Positions 1-6,932 of a DNA stretch of 64,000 nucleotides are shown here, one piece after another. Both the position numbers and the translations under genes were made by a program. Origin of the DNA: a virus; IMG/VR virus record IMGVR_UViG_3300028829_003841, positions 1 to 64,000 of that record; one strand, given 5' to 3'. The notes beneath the pieces are model-generated. The model saw only the letters and a program-made list of their open reading frames with translations, had not been told where the DNA came from and did not search any database. Position 1 is the stretch's first letter, and the number at the start of each line of letters is the position of its first letter.

Positions 1-4
1 CATA

Positions 5-202
5 TTATCTTAATTTCTTGATGGTGTCGTTGATATCTGATAGTTGTGGAATAATTTTTCCAATATCTGAAGCGGTAGATTGCATAGAACTTTCCCGTTG
101 AATTTCTACAAGAGCATTTTGTAAATCCTTAACAAGTTTGCTTGCTTTCTTTTTCTTCGAATCTATAGTAGCTTCGTTTAGGAATTGTTTTACGGTTTTC
201 AT
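5..202 (-). CDS. Capsid-targeted internal head protein candidate (65 aa)
   Basis: Residues 1-10 (MKTVKQFLNE) match the T4 capsid-targeting sequence (IPIII begins MKTYQEFIAE). In T4 this tag sends internal proteins into the prohead and is cut after the Glu by the gp21 protease, so the mature protein should start at Ala11. The remainder is Lys-rich (KKKK at 16-19) and looks helical. The ATG directly follows the stop of the next tagged gene (TAAATG). Bases 3-1 of the minus strand are another ATG, so the array or operon continues beyond the window. The molecular function is unknown; the packaging role is inferred from the tag. Confidence 0.72.
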   Translation of the reverse strand: MKTVKQFLNEATIDSKKKKASKLVKDLQNALVEIQRESSMQSTASDIGKIIPQLSDINDTIKKLR

Positions 203-451
203 TTATAATTTTCTTGTTATGAAGTTGATAGCACCTTTTAAAGATGGATGTGTTCCCCAACCTTTAATCACTGTCATGTTTTTATCGACTATTACCATAA
301 TAAATTTATCTTGTGGTTTTGGCATCCCATCTATATCTCGTTTTATAACCAATCCTCGTTTGCCATTTTTTTCATCGGTACTATGTAGGATATGTTTTTG
401 GTCCCGTGTTGATAGAGACATTTCTGATAAAAGTTCTTTGTATGTTTTCAT
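203..451 (-). CDS. Capsid-targeted internal head protein candidate (82 aa)
   Basis: The N-terminus MKTYKELLSE is a near match to the T4 internal-protein capsid-targeting sequence, with predicted cleavage after Glu10. The rest is basic and looks like a small alpha/beta domain (a strand around KFIMVIVDKN, then a helix around LKGAINFI), unlike its neighbours. The ATG overlaps the stop of the upstream tagged gene (ATGA), indicating translational coupling. The first 29 coding bases are identical to those of the upstream gene (683-711). The function after ejection is unknown. Confidence 0.75.
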   Translation of the reverse strand: MKTYKELLSEMSLSTRDQKHILHSTDEKNGKRGLVIKRDIDGMPKPQDKFIMVIVDKNMTVIKGWGTHPSLKGAINFITRKL

Positions 452-711
452 ACATCCTCTAATTCTTTTCTAAGTTCTTGTTTTCTAGCGTTTGTGATCT
501 TCTTTTTAATCTTTATCCTCGGTTCTTCGCCATTAATAATACTGTTTAATGAACTGATTATAGCGTTCTTTGGCTTGTCTTTCATTCCTGTAATAACCGT
601 TTTAATTTTTGTACCATTGAGGATAGCTTTCATCATAGTTTGTAAAGGATCAGTTACATTCACTCCTTTACCGCCACCTGCTTCTGATAAAAGTTCTTTG
701 TATGTTTTCAT
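448..711 (-). CDS. Capsid-targeted internal head protein candidate (87 aa)
   Basis: It begins MKTYKELLSE, the same decapeptide as the next gene, followed by a Gly-rich linker (AGGGKG) that would become the new N-terminus after prohead-protease cleavage. The mature part is strongly basic, with a C-terminal Lys/Arg stretch (KIKKKITNARK), as expected for a protein packed against DNA. It sits 18 bases downstream of gp14 and overlaps the next gene by 4 bases. No known domain was recognised. Confidence 0.75.
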   Translation of the reverse strand: MKTYKELLSEAGGGKGVNVTDPLQTMMKAILNGTKIKTVITGMKDKPKNAIISSLNSIINGEEPRIKIKKKITNARKQELRKELEDV

Positions 712-729
712 TCTGCTAGTATTCCTTAT

Positions 730-1353
730 TTAAAATTTTTCACTCCAAGGATCGTTTTCGCTGAAGTCTATTACTCCCTGACCTTCCGTATCAAATTCTG
801 GATTGTCTGCAAATGGATCGTTAGTTATTGAATCGGCGTTTAAAAAGTCTTCCTCTATTTCATCTATTTGGGTTACACCAGTATCTAGAACTTCTCCAGA
901 ATATTGATACAACTCACATGATAGTTTGAATGTAGTTGTTTTTCCTCTTGGATAAAACGGTTGTTCGTCTTCTACAAATTTAATTTCAAACAATCCATCA
1001 GACAATGGAAAGTACACAAGATCGCCTTCGTTTGGTTTATCAAGACCAGTTGTATCTTGGAATTTTGATTGTGATACGGATAGATTTAATTCATCACGAA
1101 CTTCGTAACCAAATTTAGATATGATATCTGATTCACCTTCAAACCCATCAACCGAATCTATATACATATCGATTTCATAAGCTTGTTGGAAAGCATTTTG
1201 AGTATCTTCACCAAATAATTTATCTTTATTTAAAAATACTCTTGGAACATATATAATATCAATACCATTGAATGATATAGCTTCTCTGGTTAAGTCGTCT
1301 ATTAATCGTTGTTCGTTTTGGTTGTTGTAATTATTTACAAAAAAGTTGGACAT
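730..1353 (-). CDS. 14: Neck protein, T4 gp14-like
   Basis: A 207-aa homologue of T4 gp14, which with gp13 forms the neck that closes the filled head and receives the tail. Family-typical stretches are FFVNNYNNQNEQRLIDDL at the start, the YVPR block near residue 35, GEDTQNAF, the EIDMYIDSVDGFEG stretch and SKFGYEVRDEL. The C-terminal 50 residues are acidic. It lies in a minus-strand operon with gp13 but is separated from it by tagged internal-protein genes. A diverged copy of its first 20 codons persists at 1644-1715. Confidence 0.88.
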   Translation of the reverse strand: MSNFFVNNYNNQNEQRLIDDLTREAISFNGIDIIYVPRVFLNKDKLFGEDTQNAFQQAYEIDMYIDSVDGFEGESDIISKFGYEVRDELNLSVSQSKFQDTTGLDKPNEGDLVYFPLSDGLFEIKFVEDEQPFYPRGKTTTFKLSCELYQYSGEVLDTGVTQIDEIEEDFLNADSITNDPFADNPEFDTEGQGVIDFSENDPWSEKF

Positions 1354-1356
1354 TAT

Positions 1357-1647
1357 TTAAAATAATTCTCCATATAAACTACCTAATTTACCAATATCTT
1401 TTTTCATTTTGTCCATAGATGCTAGTAGTTCTTGATCTAATTTAATATATTCGTCAATAGCTTTTTTTCTTTCTATTGTTGTTAAATGTGATGTATTTTT
1501 TAGTCCACTCATTACATCACTAGAATGAATTCTATCTCTTTCAAAATTTTTAATATCTATTATCATTTTCATTGCTTTTTTTTTGTAATTATTTACAAGA
1601 TTGGATATATTTTTATCTTCATTTAAAAATTCTTTGTATGTTTTCAT
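1357..1647 (-). CDS. Capsid-targeted internal head protein candidate (96 aa)
   Basis: The N-terminal tag MKTYKEFLNE is nearly identical to T4 IPIII MKTYQEFIAE. The body is helical and Lys-rich. It is a diverged paralogue of the gene at 1715-1993: both have a Lys-rich helix, a DRI motif (ERDRIHSSD versus SKDRISTPE), and a C-terminal K.DI/LID.KK-type helix. The start ATG overlaps the stop of a 23-codon gp14 remnant. The pair looks like a tandem duplication by unequal crossing-over (see findings). Confidence 0.75.
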   Translation of the reverse strand: MKTYKEFLNEDKNISNLVNNYKKKAMKMIIDIKNFERDRIHSSDVMSGLKNTSHLTTIERKKAIDEYIKLDQELLASMDKMKKDIGKLGSLYGELF

Positions 1648-1715
1648 ATTAGTTTGTCGTCTATTAATCGTTGTTCGTTTTGGTTGTTGTAATTATTTAT
1701 GAAGTAGTTTGTCAT
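1644..1715 (-). pseudogene. 23-codon gp14 5' remnant fused to an internal-protein tail
   Basis: The reading frame starts MTNYFINNYNNQNEQRLIDD, which mirrors the first 20 residues of gp14 (MSNFFVNNYNNQNEQRLIDD). It then ends KLI-stop, the same last residues as the tagged gene at 1990-2295 (AIDDKLI). Both flanks overlap neighbouring genes (TAATG and ATGA), so it may still be translated. It reads as a recombination scar rather than a functional gene. Confidence 0.7.
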
Positions 1716-1993
1716 TATAAAACTCTAATAAAAGTCTTTAAATCTATTAACGCTTTTTTGTAATTAGTTTGTGTTGCTGATAGGGAATTTTGCAAATCTA
1801 TATATCTACTTCTAAAATTCTTTGCTTTTTTTTCATCTACCAATCTTCTATCTATTGTTGCAAAAGCTTCTGGTGTTGATATCCTATCTTTAGAAAATTG
1901 TTCTATAGTTTTTAACAATTTTTCAATAGTTTTTAGATCATTGAGTAAACTTTTTTTCTTTTCTTCTCTTATAAATTCTTTGTATGTTTTCAT
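1715..1993 (-). CDS. Capsid-targeted internal head protein candidate (92 aa)
   Basis: It begins MKTYKEFIRE, matching the T4 capsid-targeting decapeptide, with cleavage expected after Glu10. The mature portion is basic and helical (KKKSLLNDLKTIEKLL) with the DRISTPEAF segment shared with the neighbour at 1357-1647. It overlaps the stop of the upstream tagged gene by 4 bases. The 35 bases across its start are repeated across the start of the 1357-1647 gene, the expected footprint of a tandem duplication. Confidence 0.75.
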   Translation of the reverse strand: MKTYKEFIREEKKKSLLNDLKTIEKLLKTIEQFSKDRISTPEAFATIDRRLVDEKKAKNFRSRYIDLQNSLSATQTNYKKALIDLKTFIRVL

Positions 1994-2295
1994 ATTAGTT
2001 TGTCGTCTATGGCCTGTTGTACTAGTTCAATAATATCAACTTTTTTCATTTTTAATAACTGGTCTGGTTCTATTCTAATTTTTAAATCATCTAGTCGAAT
2101 CTCTTTTGTTCCCCATTGAAGAAATCCTCTAGGAACTCCTTTAATATCAGTAAAAATTCTAATGATAGTTGATCTACCTAATATTGTTCCAAATGATCTA
2201 TTCACACCACCTTTACCTACTTTTGAATTTGGGTTTATTATTTTTCTTGCTGTTGTAAATGGCGATTCTTTTATAAAATTTTTGAAATTTATCAT
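1990..2295 (-). CDS. Capsid-targeted internal head protein candidate (101 aa)
   Basis: The N-terminus MINFKNFIKE keeps the tag pattern (M-x-x-F/Y-K-x-F-I-x-E) with looser identity. The mature part has a Gly/Arg-rich region (GKGGVNRSFGTILGRS), a beta-like segment and a C-terminal helix ending AIDDKLI. It is coupled by 4-base overlaps to both neighbours. The function is unknown. This is the weakest but still credible member of the tagged set. Confidence 0.65.
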   Translation of the reverse strand: MINFKNFIKESPFTTARKIINPNSKVGKGGVNRSFGTILGRSTIIRIFTDIKGVPRGFLQWGTKEIRLDDLKIRIEPDQLLKMKKVDIIELVQQAIDDKLI

Positions 2296-2561
2296 TTTTC
2301 GATTACCTTTATTGGTTTTCTTTCGGTTTTACCTTTTTCATATCCTTTATAATATGCTTGTTCTAATTCTATCTTGTCAATTCGGTTTCGTAAGTTAGCA
2401 AGCAGTTCCCATTGTTTAATATTAACTCGGTTTGTGTTTCTGAGAGATGAAACTTCTCCATATAAATTTAACAGGCCAGCAATAGCCATAACAACAATAC
2501 CACCAACAATTGTTAGCATCCAATTTACAAAAGAATTTGAATGTTCTGGAGATTCTTTCAT
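2292..2561 (-). CDS. Small single-span membrane protein in the neck operon
   Basis: An 89-aa protein with one transmembrane segment at about residues 14-36 (NWMLTIVGGIVVMAIAGLL), then a coiled-coil-like charged region rich in Arg, Lys and Glu. I chose the ATG at 2561 (MKESPEHS) over a TTG 12 bases upstream, because it directly follows the gp13 stop. Topology and size would fit a holin- or spanin-like lysis accessory protein, but nothing diagnostic is present. It overlaps the next tagged gene by 4 bases. Confidence 0.7.
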   Translation of the reverse strand: MKESPEHSNSFVNWMLTIVGGIVVMAIAGLLNLYGEVSSLRNTNRVNIKQWELLANLRNRIDKIELEQAYYKGYEKGKTERKPIKVIEK

Positions 2562-2562
2562 A

Positions 2563-3297
2563 CTAGCCCACAAAATCTCTCGGCGGCAATTGGTATTCGT
2601 CTTTTAATTTTTGTTCAAGAGTTTCGATGTCTTGGGTAGCTTCGTCATATATATCTTTTCCGTTCAAGGTAACTCCACCAGTTAATTGAACCCCATCGAA
2701 TTTCTTTAGATTATTTCCCCATTGTTGTTTGATAAGTGCTGTTGTGTATTTTTTCAAGAACCAATCATCATATACATCGGTAAATGTTTCTGGATCAAGC
2801 ATTCTCCACGTTTCCATAACAAATACTTGATCCACTTGGAACTTAGAAGCCCAATCTTCTTCAATAAATAGTCGGTTCTGTTTTCGGTTGAATTGAATAG
2901 ACCGTTCATGATTAAAGAGAGATTGTATTAGACTTATGTTTTGTTGGAATTGGTAATATGGAATCAATCCAGAACCTACAAACGCATTCATATCATTGAG
3001 AAAAAATTGATATTCCTCATTAAAAATATCTCCAGAAAATCCAGAAGATATTGGAAGAACACGTATGACTGTGATTACTTCATTTGGAATTGGTATATAT
3101 TCATTATCAATATCTAGTTGGGTTATTGTATGTCTGAGATATACTTTTTCTACACCATCGAAATGATTCTCTCCAAAAAATTGCAAGGCTTCGTCCATAC
3201 GATCTTCAAGTTGTTGATCGTCAATTTCTATGTTGATAACAGGATCGCCTAGACTTCTTAGAGAGTAATCTATCAATTCTTGTCTAGTATTTGGCAT
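2563..3297 (-). CDS. 13: Neck protein, T4 gp13-like
   Basis: A 244-aa homologue of T4 gp13, the partner of gp14 in the head-tail neck. Family features are the N-terminal TRQELIDYSLRSLGDPVI, the EDRMDEALQFF helix, the HFDGVEKVYLRH segment, and the conserved DVYDDWFLKKYTTALIKQQWG-type helix in the C-terminal half, where the GVTLNGKDIYDEA stretch is also typical. The length is close to other distant T4 relatives (T4 gp13 is about 309 aa). It heads the neck gene cluster after the tagged genes at 3306-4474. Confidence 0.88.
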   Translation of the reverse strand: MPNTRQELIDYSLRSLGDPVINIEIDDQQLEDRMDEALQFFGENHFDGVEKVYLRHTITQLDIDNEYIPIPNEVITVIRVLPISSGFSGDIFNEEYQFFLNDMNAFVGSGLIPYYQFQQNISLIQSLFNHERSIQFNRKQNRLFIEEDWASKFQVDQVFVMETWRMLDPETFTDVYDDWFLKKYTTALIKQQWGNNLKKFDGVQLTGGVTLNGKDIYDEATQDIETLEQKLKDEYQLPPRDFVG

Positions 3298-3305
3298 TAA
3301 TTTAT

Positions 3306-3728
3306 TTACCCTACGATATTTAGTAATATTTTTTTGTTAGTGTCAAACCACTTAACAATAGATTGTACTGCTTTTTCTTTAGTTGCTTTAGATACTTTTC
3401 GGAATTTTTTTGGTTTTTCGGATGGATCAGCAAAATTAAAATTTTGTTGAAATGATTCAACTAAAAATCCATTTCGTTCTTTACTAATATGCCACCGCAT
3501 CCGTATTTTTGAATTATCTAAAATTCCATTTGAAACAGTTTCTTTTACACCAGATGCATAAGAAATTAGTAATGATCTATTATGTTCTCCACCAAGAGTT
3601 GATTGCCGGAATCCCATAGTGTGTCCTACTTTATATTCCATCAACTGTTTTTCTAATTGTTGTTGAATAAAATTCATCTCCATTGCTAATTCATCTTCTT
3701 CTTTTATATATTGTTTAAACGTTTTCAT
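3306..3728 (-). CDS. Capsid-targeted internal head protein candidate (140 aa)
   Basis: It starts MKTFKQYIKE, another match to the T4 internal-protein capsid-targeting sequence (predicted cut after Glu10, leaving EDELAMEM). The body mixes an N-terminal helix (FIQQQLEKQLMEY), a beta-rich centre and a basic C-terminus (KPKKFRKVSKATKEK). It lies 2 bases downstream of the packaged kinase gene and 8 bases upstream of gp13. The function is unknown. Confidence 0.72.
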   Translation of the reverse strand: MKTFKQYIKEEDELAMEMNFIQQQLEKQLMEYKVGHTMGFRQSTLGGEHNRSLLISYASGVKETVSNGILDNSKIRMRWHISKERNGFLVESFQQNFNFADPSEKPKKFRKVSKATKEKAVQSIVKWFDTNKKILLNIVG

Positions 3729-3730
3729 GG

Positions 3731-4474
3731 TTATCCCTTTTTAAACCAGATAGTGACTTTGCTAGATAATTCTGATTTTGACATTATTGATGGAATTAGT
3801 TCTTTACCAAGTTCCTTTACCAGTTGTTCTTTGATTTTTTTACCAGTTGGATTTTTGATATCAGAATTAAAGAATTTCGATAGTCTGTTAAATGCTTTTC
3901 CTATCACTTTATCTGTTAATTCTCCGTCATCATTATTTATCTCCATAAAAATACTGAATTTTGATCGAAACGCTGTTTTGTTCTCTTCTACTTTATCAAA
4001 TACTTTGCGTATGAACGCCTCTGGGACGCTCCTAGAGCGCAATTTAGCCCGTTTTAATGAAGTTTCGAGTGAAGTATTGACCCAGATCATTGCAGTATCG
4101 TAACCAAAGTCTTTTAATACTTTATTTCGATTTATTGTGTTGGTTATATCAGCCGAAGTTGAATCAATGATCATAGGAAGCATACCATTTATAGCCAATT
4201 CTAATTCGGCTCTTGTACTGTTTTTGGTGTCTTTGAATAGCTTGGCAAATTCTTTTGCTTCTTTATCAAATCCGGGTCCAATATCTATATTTCTTTTGTT
4301 GGATATAAATTCTATAAACTTATCCGAATTGATAATTTTTGGTTGAATAGAGCCACTTATTATTTTGGAACTTACATATGACTTTCCAGAGCCGGGAGTT
4401 CCACCAAGAAATACTGCTTTGAATATTCCTTTATCGTTTATACCTTCTTTTAAAAATTGTTTGAATGAGATCAT
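3731..4474 (-). CDS. Capsid-tagged P-loop kinase (zeta-toxin/AAA_33-like)
   Basis: A 247-aa protein. Residues 1-10 (MISFKQFLKE) fit the capsid-targeting pattern. It is followed by a P-loop kinase domain: Walker A GGTPGSGKS at 24-32, a substrate-side NSDKF motif near residue 50, a strand-ended MIIDSTSAD (Walker B-like) near 100, and an Arg-rich lid with LKRAKLRSRSVPEAF near 140. This arrangement resembles zeta toxins and AAA_33 small-molecule kinases. If packaged, an active kinase would enter the host with the DNA. The substrate is unknown. Alternatively it is an ordinary late kinase whose N-terminus resembles the tag by chance. Confidence 0.75.
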   Translation of the reverse strand: MISFKQFLKEGINDKGIFKAVFLGGTPGSGKSYVSSKIISGSIQPKIINSDKFIEFISNKRNIDIGPGFDKEAKEFAKLFKDTKNSTRAELELAINGMLPMIIDSTSADITNTINRNKVLKDFGYDTAMIWVNTSLETSLKRAKLRSRSVPEAFIRKVFDKVEENKTAFRSKFSIFMEINNDDGELTDKVIGKAFNRLSKFFNSDIKNPTGKKIKEQLVKELGKELIPSIMSKSELSSKVTIWFKKG

Positions 4475-5013
4475 TATAGTGTTCCGGGTATTAGTTTTGT
4501 TAGTTTATCGATATCTTGAACAAGTTTTCCAAATGTTGCATCGAGTTTGTGAACTGCCAAGCTTGCATTCCAAACATCGGCGGCTATACTACCGGGATCA
4601 GTATCGATTGTATCAATCAAATTAGAAGTCGATAGATTAGTTACGATGTTGTGATTTCCAATGGTTGGTACAAATGGATTATTACCATCAGAAGAGAATA
4701 AGTTTCCTTCTACAGTCAATCTATGATCACCTTCCCATGTTCGAATTTTCCAACCATTTTCTAGGAAGAATGTAGAACCTAAAAATCTACCTTGAATAGT
4801 TGGATCGCCTCCAACGCCTCGCATAGCTTGAATATATTTTGCATTATCTCGATTTAACAACCAATGTTTCCAAGACGAATATAAATCAGTTTTAATATCG
4901 ATAGTTGTTACTCCATCGTTGATTAAAATTAATCTGTTCGGTCCATCAAAAGTAACTTTGTGGTATAGAGTTAAATCCCAATAATCTTCCCATCCAAAAA
5001 CAGCTAATGTCAT
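4474..5013 (-). CDS. Virion structural protein, fibre/tail-surface module (179 aa)
   Basis: The N-terminal part is rich in Trp and aromatic residues (FGWEDYWDLTLYHKVTFDGPNRLILIN), followed by beta-rich sequence containing FLGSTFFLENGWKIRTWEGDHRLTVEGN. The C-terminal 35 residues form a helix (LAVHKLDATFGKLVQDIDKLTKLI) suitable for trimerisation. It overlaps both neighbours by one base (TAATG-type junctions). This type of protein is common in tail-fibre clusters of marine T4-like phages, but I cannot assign a T4 gene number. Confidence 0.6.
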   Translation of the reverse strand: MTLAVFGWEDYWDLTLYHKVTFDGPNRLILINDGVTTIDIKTDLYSSWKHWLLNRDNAKYIQAMRGVGGDPTIQGRFLGSTFFLENGWKIRTWEGDHRLTVEGNLFSSDGNNPFVPTIGNHNIVTNLSTSNLIDTIDTDPGSIAADVWNASLAVHKLDATFGKLVQDIDKLTKLIPGTL

Positions 5014-6590
5014 TATGCGATTTCATCCCAATGTAGTGATCCACGAATATTTGAAGTTCCAGTAACAGTTTCTGCGGCTAAAACATATTCATCTTGTGTA
5101 GTTCCATCTGCATCTAGTCTGATATATTCTCCTAAATAATCAAACGCATCAAAATGTTCTGTCATGGCACCTACTGGACAAAACCAAGTATCTAGAACAG
5201 TTCCACCTGTTATTGCTGTTGCTGAAATTTCATATTCTGTACCACTTTCAGTATTAGCAGAAGTCCATGACTCGCCTGTTAATGTTGCTGGGTTTTTTAT
5301 TAGTTGTATCATCGTAACTTCGGCAGAAGTATACATAGACATACGAACTGGAATTATAGCAACTCGATTTGGTTGAGTGCCAACCAAAGTTTTTGGTCTG
5401 ATACCTATAATAGGTTTTAATGTAGTTGTTCCAGAAACATTAGTAGATCGTACAGTACTAAAATGTCTTTTGTTTGGTCTAAAATCTCCCTCTGTTCGTA
5501 CTACTGCTGTTGTCGCTTTTATTTCACTAGAAGAAACTGCTACTCCGGTATTTTCTACTTCATATCGCATTGGTAGTGTTCCAGTTTTTGACCACGCTCT
5601 GTCTGTAGCATTTCCATTCTCAATTACATGAACAACAATTTCTACTCCATCGGGTCTGAAAATACCAAACGAAATAGTACCACCACCTAACCATTGTATA
5701 TCGATAGTGTAAATATTATTTTTTGTTAGGTCAAGAGTCATATCAGATATACCAGTTCCATCGAGTTTATCTTTGTTCCAACTTGATTGTGGTATTCGAG
5801 TTTCAACAACTGATCCTGTAACGGATGATCGTAGAACCACATATAGAGTTGTATCGTCTAGTTCAAAATAACATCCATCATTATCATCCATATACCCCCA
5901 ACGTCTTCGCACGTTAGTTTTTCCAGAATCACCAAGAACAGTAGTCATAAGAATTGAATGACCTACTCCCGGTTGATAGTGATGATATTTTTGTGTGGTC
6001 ATTCTAGCAAGCGCACCAGAAGCTGTTCCGGCGGTATCTAGAACAACCGATGAATCGTTTCCGCTATATGTTCTTGATCCTGTTCCAGAAAGATTTTCAC
6101 TCCATTGGGAATCTTGTGCATCTCGTAAGAAAGTATAATCACCAAGAATAACAGGCTGTGATGTTCGTAGTCGATTAAAGGAGTCAAATTGTGGCGAACC
6201 ATCTTCAAATCTAGTTTGTAAACTTCCACGTTCATCAATGGTAGCCATTCGACCAATTATATTACCATCGGTAATATTAACTGATTGTGATTCTAAACTA
6301 TTGGAACTGGTCGTTACAGTTGCTCTTGTTGTTGGTCCTGTAGCCTGTAAAAGATCATTGAGAACAAACGTTCCAGTAACATCTTTCAACCAAAGGTCTC
6401 CCTTGGTTGGGTCTATTCTATTAAATACTATACCAACTACAGTTCCGGTTGCGCCAGAAATTGATCCAGTAATTATTTCGTCTATGATAAATGATGTTAA
6501 AACCGTTCCGAATGGAACATGCTCTCTTCGTACAGAGAGTATTTTTTTCCCTGTAGAGTCTGGTGGTACTTGTATGAAAGAATCGCTCAT
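5013..6590 (-). CDS. Large virion structural protein (525 aa)
   Basis: A beta-rich protein. Residues 30-110 form a module typical of phage appendage proteins (ITGSISGATGTVVGIV, GDLWLKDVTGTFVLNDLLQ). The centre contains a jelly-roll-like section (HHYQPGVGHSILMTTVLGD, WGYMDDNDGCYFELDD). It has no signal peptide or membrane span. It is compactly arranged with its neighbours, 3 bases after the gene upstream in the operon. Probably part of the outer baseplate or fibre assembly; the exact role is unknown. Confidence 0.65.
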   Translation of the reverse strand: MSDSFIQVPPDSTGKKILSVRREHVPFGTVLTSFIIDEIITGSISGATGTVVGIVFNRIDPTKGDLWLKDVTGTFVLNDLLQATGPTTRATVTTSSNSLESQSVNITDGNIIGRMATIDERGSLQTRFEDGSPQFDSFNRLRTSQPVILGDYTFLRDAQDSQWSENLSGTGSRTYSGNDSSVVLDTAGTASGALARMTTQKYHHYQPGVGHSILMTTVLGDSGKTNVRRRWGYMDDNDGCYFELDDTTLYVVLRSSVTGSVVETRIPQSSWNKDKLDGTGISDMTLDLTKNNIYTIDIQWLGGGTISFGIFRPDGVEIVVHVIENGNATDRAWSKTGTLPMRYEVENTGVAVSSSEIKATTAVVRTEGDFRPNKRHFSTVRSTNVSGTTTLKPIIGIRPKTLVGTQPNRVAIIPVRMSMYTSAEVTMIQLIKNPATLTGESWTSANTESGTEYEISATAITGGTVLDTWFCPVGAMTEHFDAFDYLGEYIRLDADGTTQDEYVLAAETVTGTSNIRGSLHWDEIA

Positions 6591-6593
6591 TCT

Positions 6594-6929
6594 TTAAATT
6601 TCCTTAATTAAATTTTCAATCTTTTGTATACTATCCTCTAAATATTTATGTGTCTCTTTTAACTGTGGTGTGGTTTCATACAAAAAATCAAAATCTGAGG
6701 TAAATGGTTCTGCTTTTTCTAAATTGGTTTTTGATTTTCTCAAATTCGTTAAGATATCAAGAAAGGCTGACCCTGACAGAGATTTTTTCTCTGCCAGTGC
6801 CAACTCTCGCTCTTGAATACGTTGATTTGTTCTATCAATTTCGTTCTGTTCTAATTGGACTAATAATTCCCGATCCTTCATTGTTTCTTCGGCAGTTATT
6901 TTACGTCCAAATACAAAATCATTTTTCAA
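6594..6929 (-). CDS. Coiled-coil protein of the fibre cluster (111 aa)
   Basis: Highly helical with heptad-like spacing (EETMKDRELLVQLEQNEID, RTNQRIQERELALAEKKS, and a C-terminal LKETHKYLEDSIQKIENLI). It has no cysteines or membrane span. It sits between two large structural proteins. Possibly a fibre-attachment, chaperone or trimerisation protein; not recognised. Confidence 0.6.
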   Translation of the reverse strand: MKNDFVFGRKITAEETMKDRELLVQLEQNEIDRTNQRIQERELALAEKKSLSGSAFLDILTNLRKSKTNLEKAEPFTSDFDFLYETTPQLKETHKYLEDSIQKIENLIKEI

Positions 6930-6932
6930 CGG

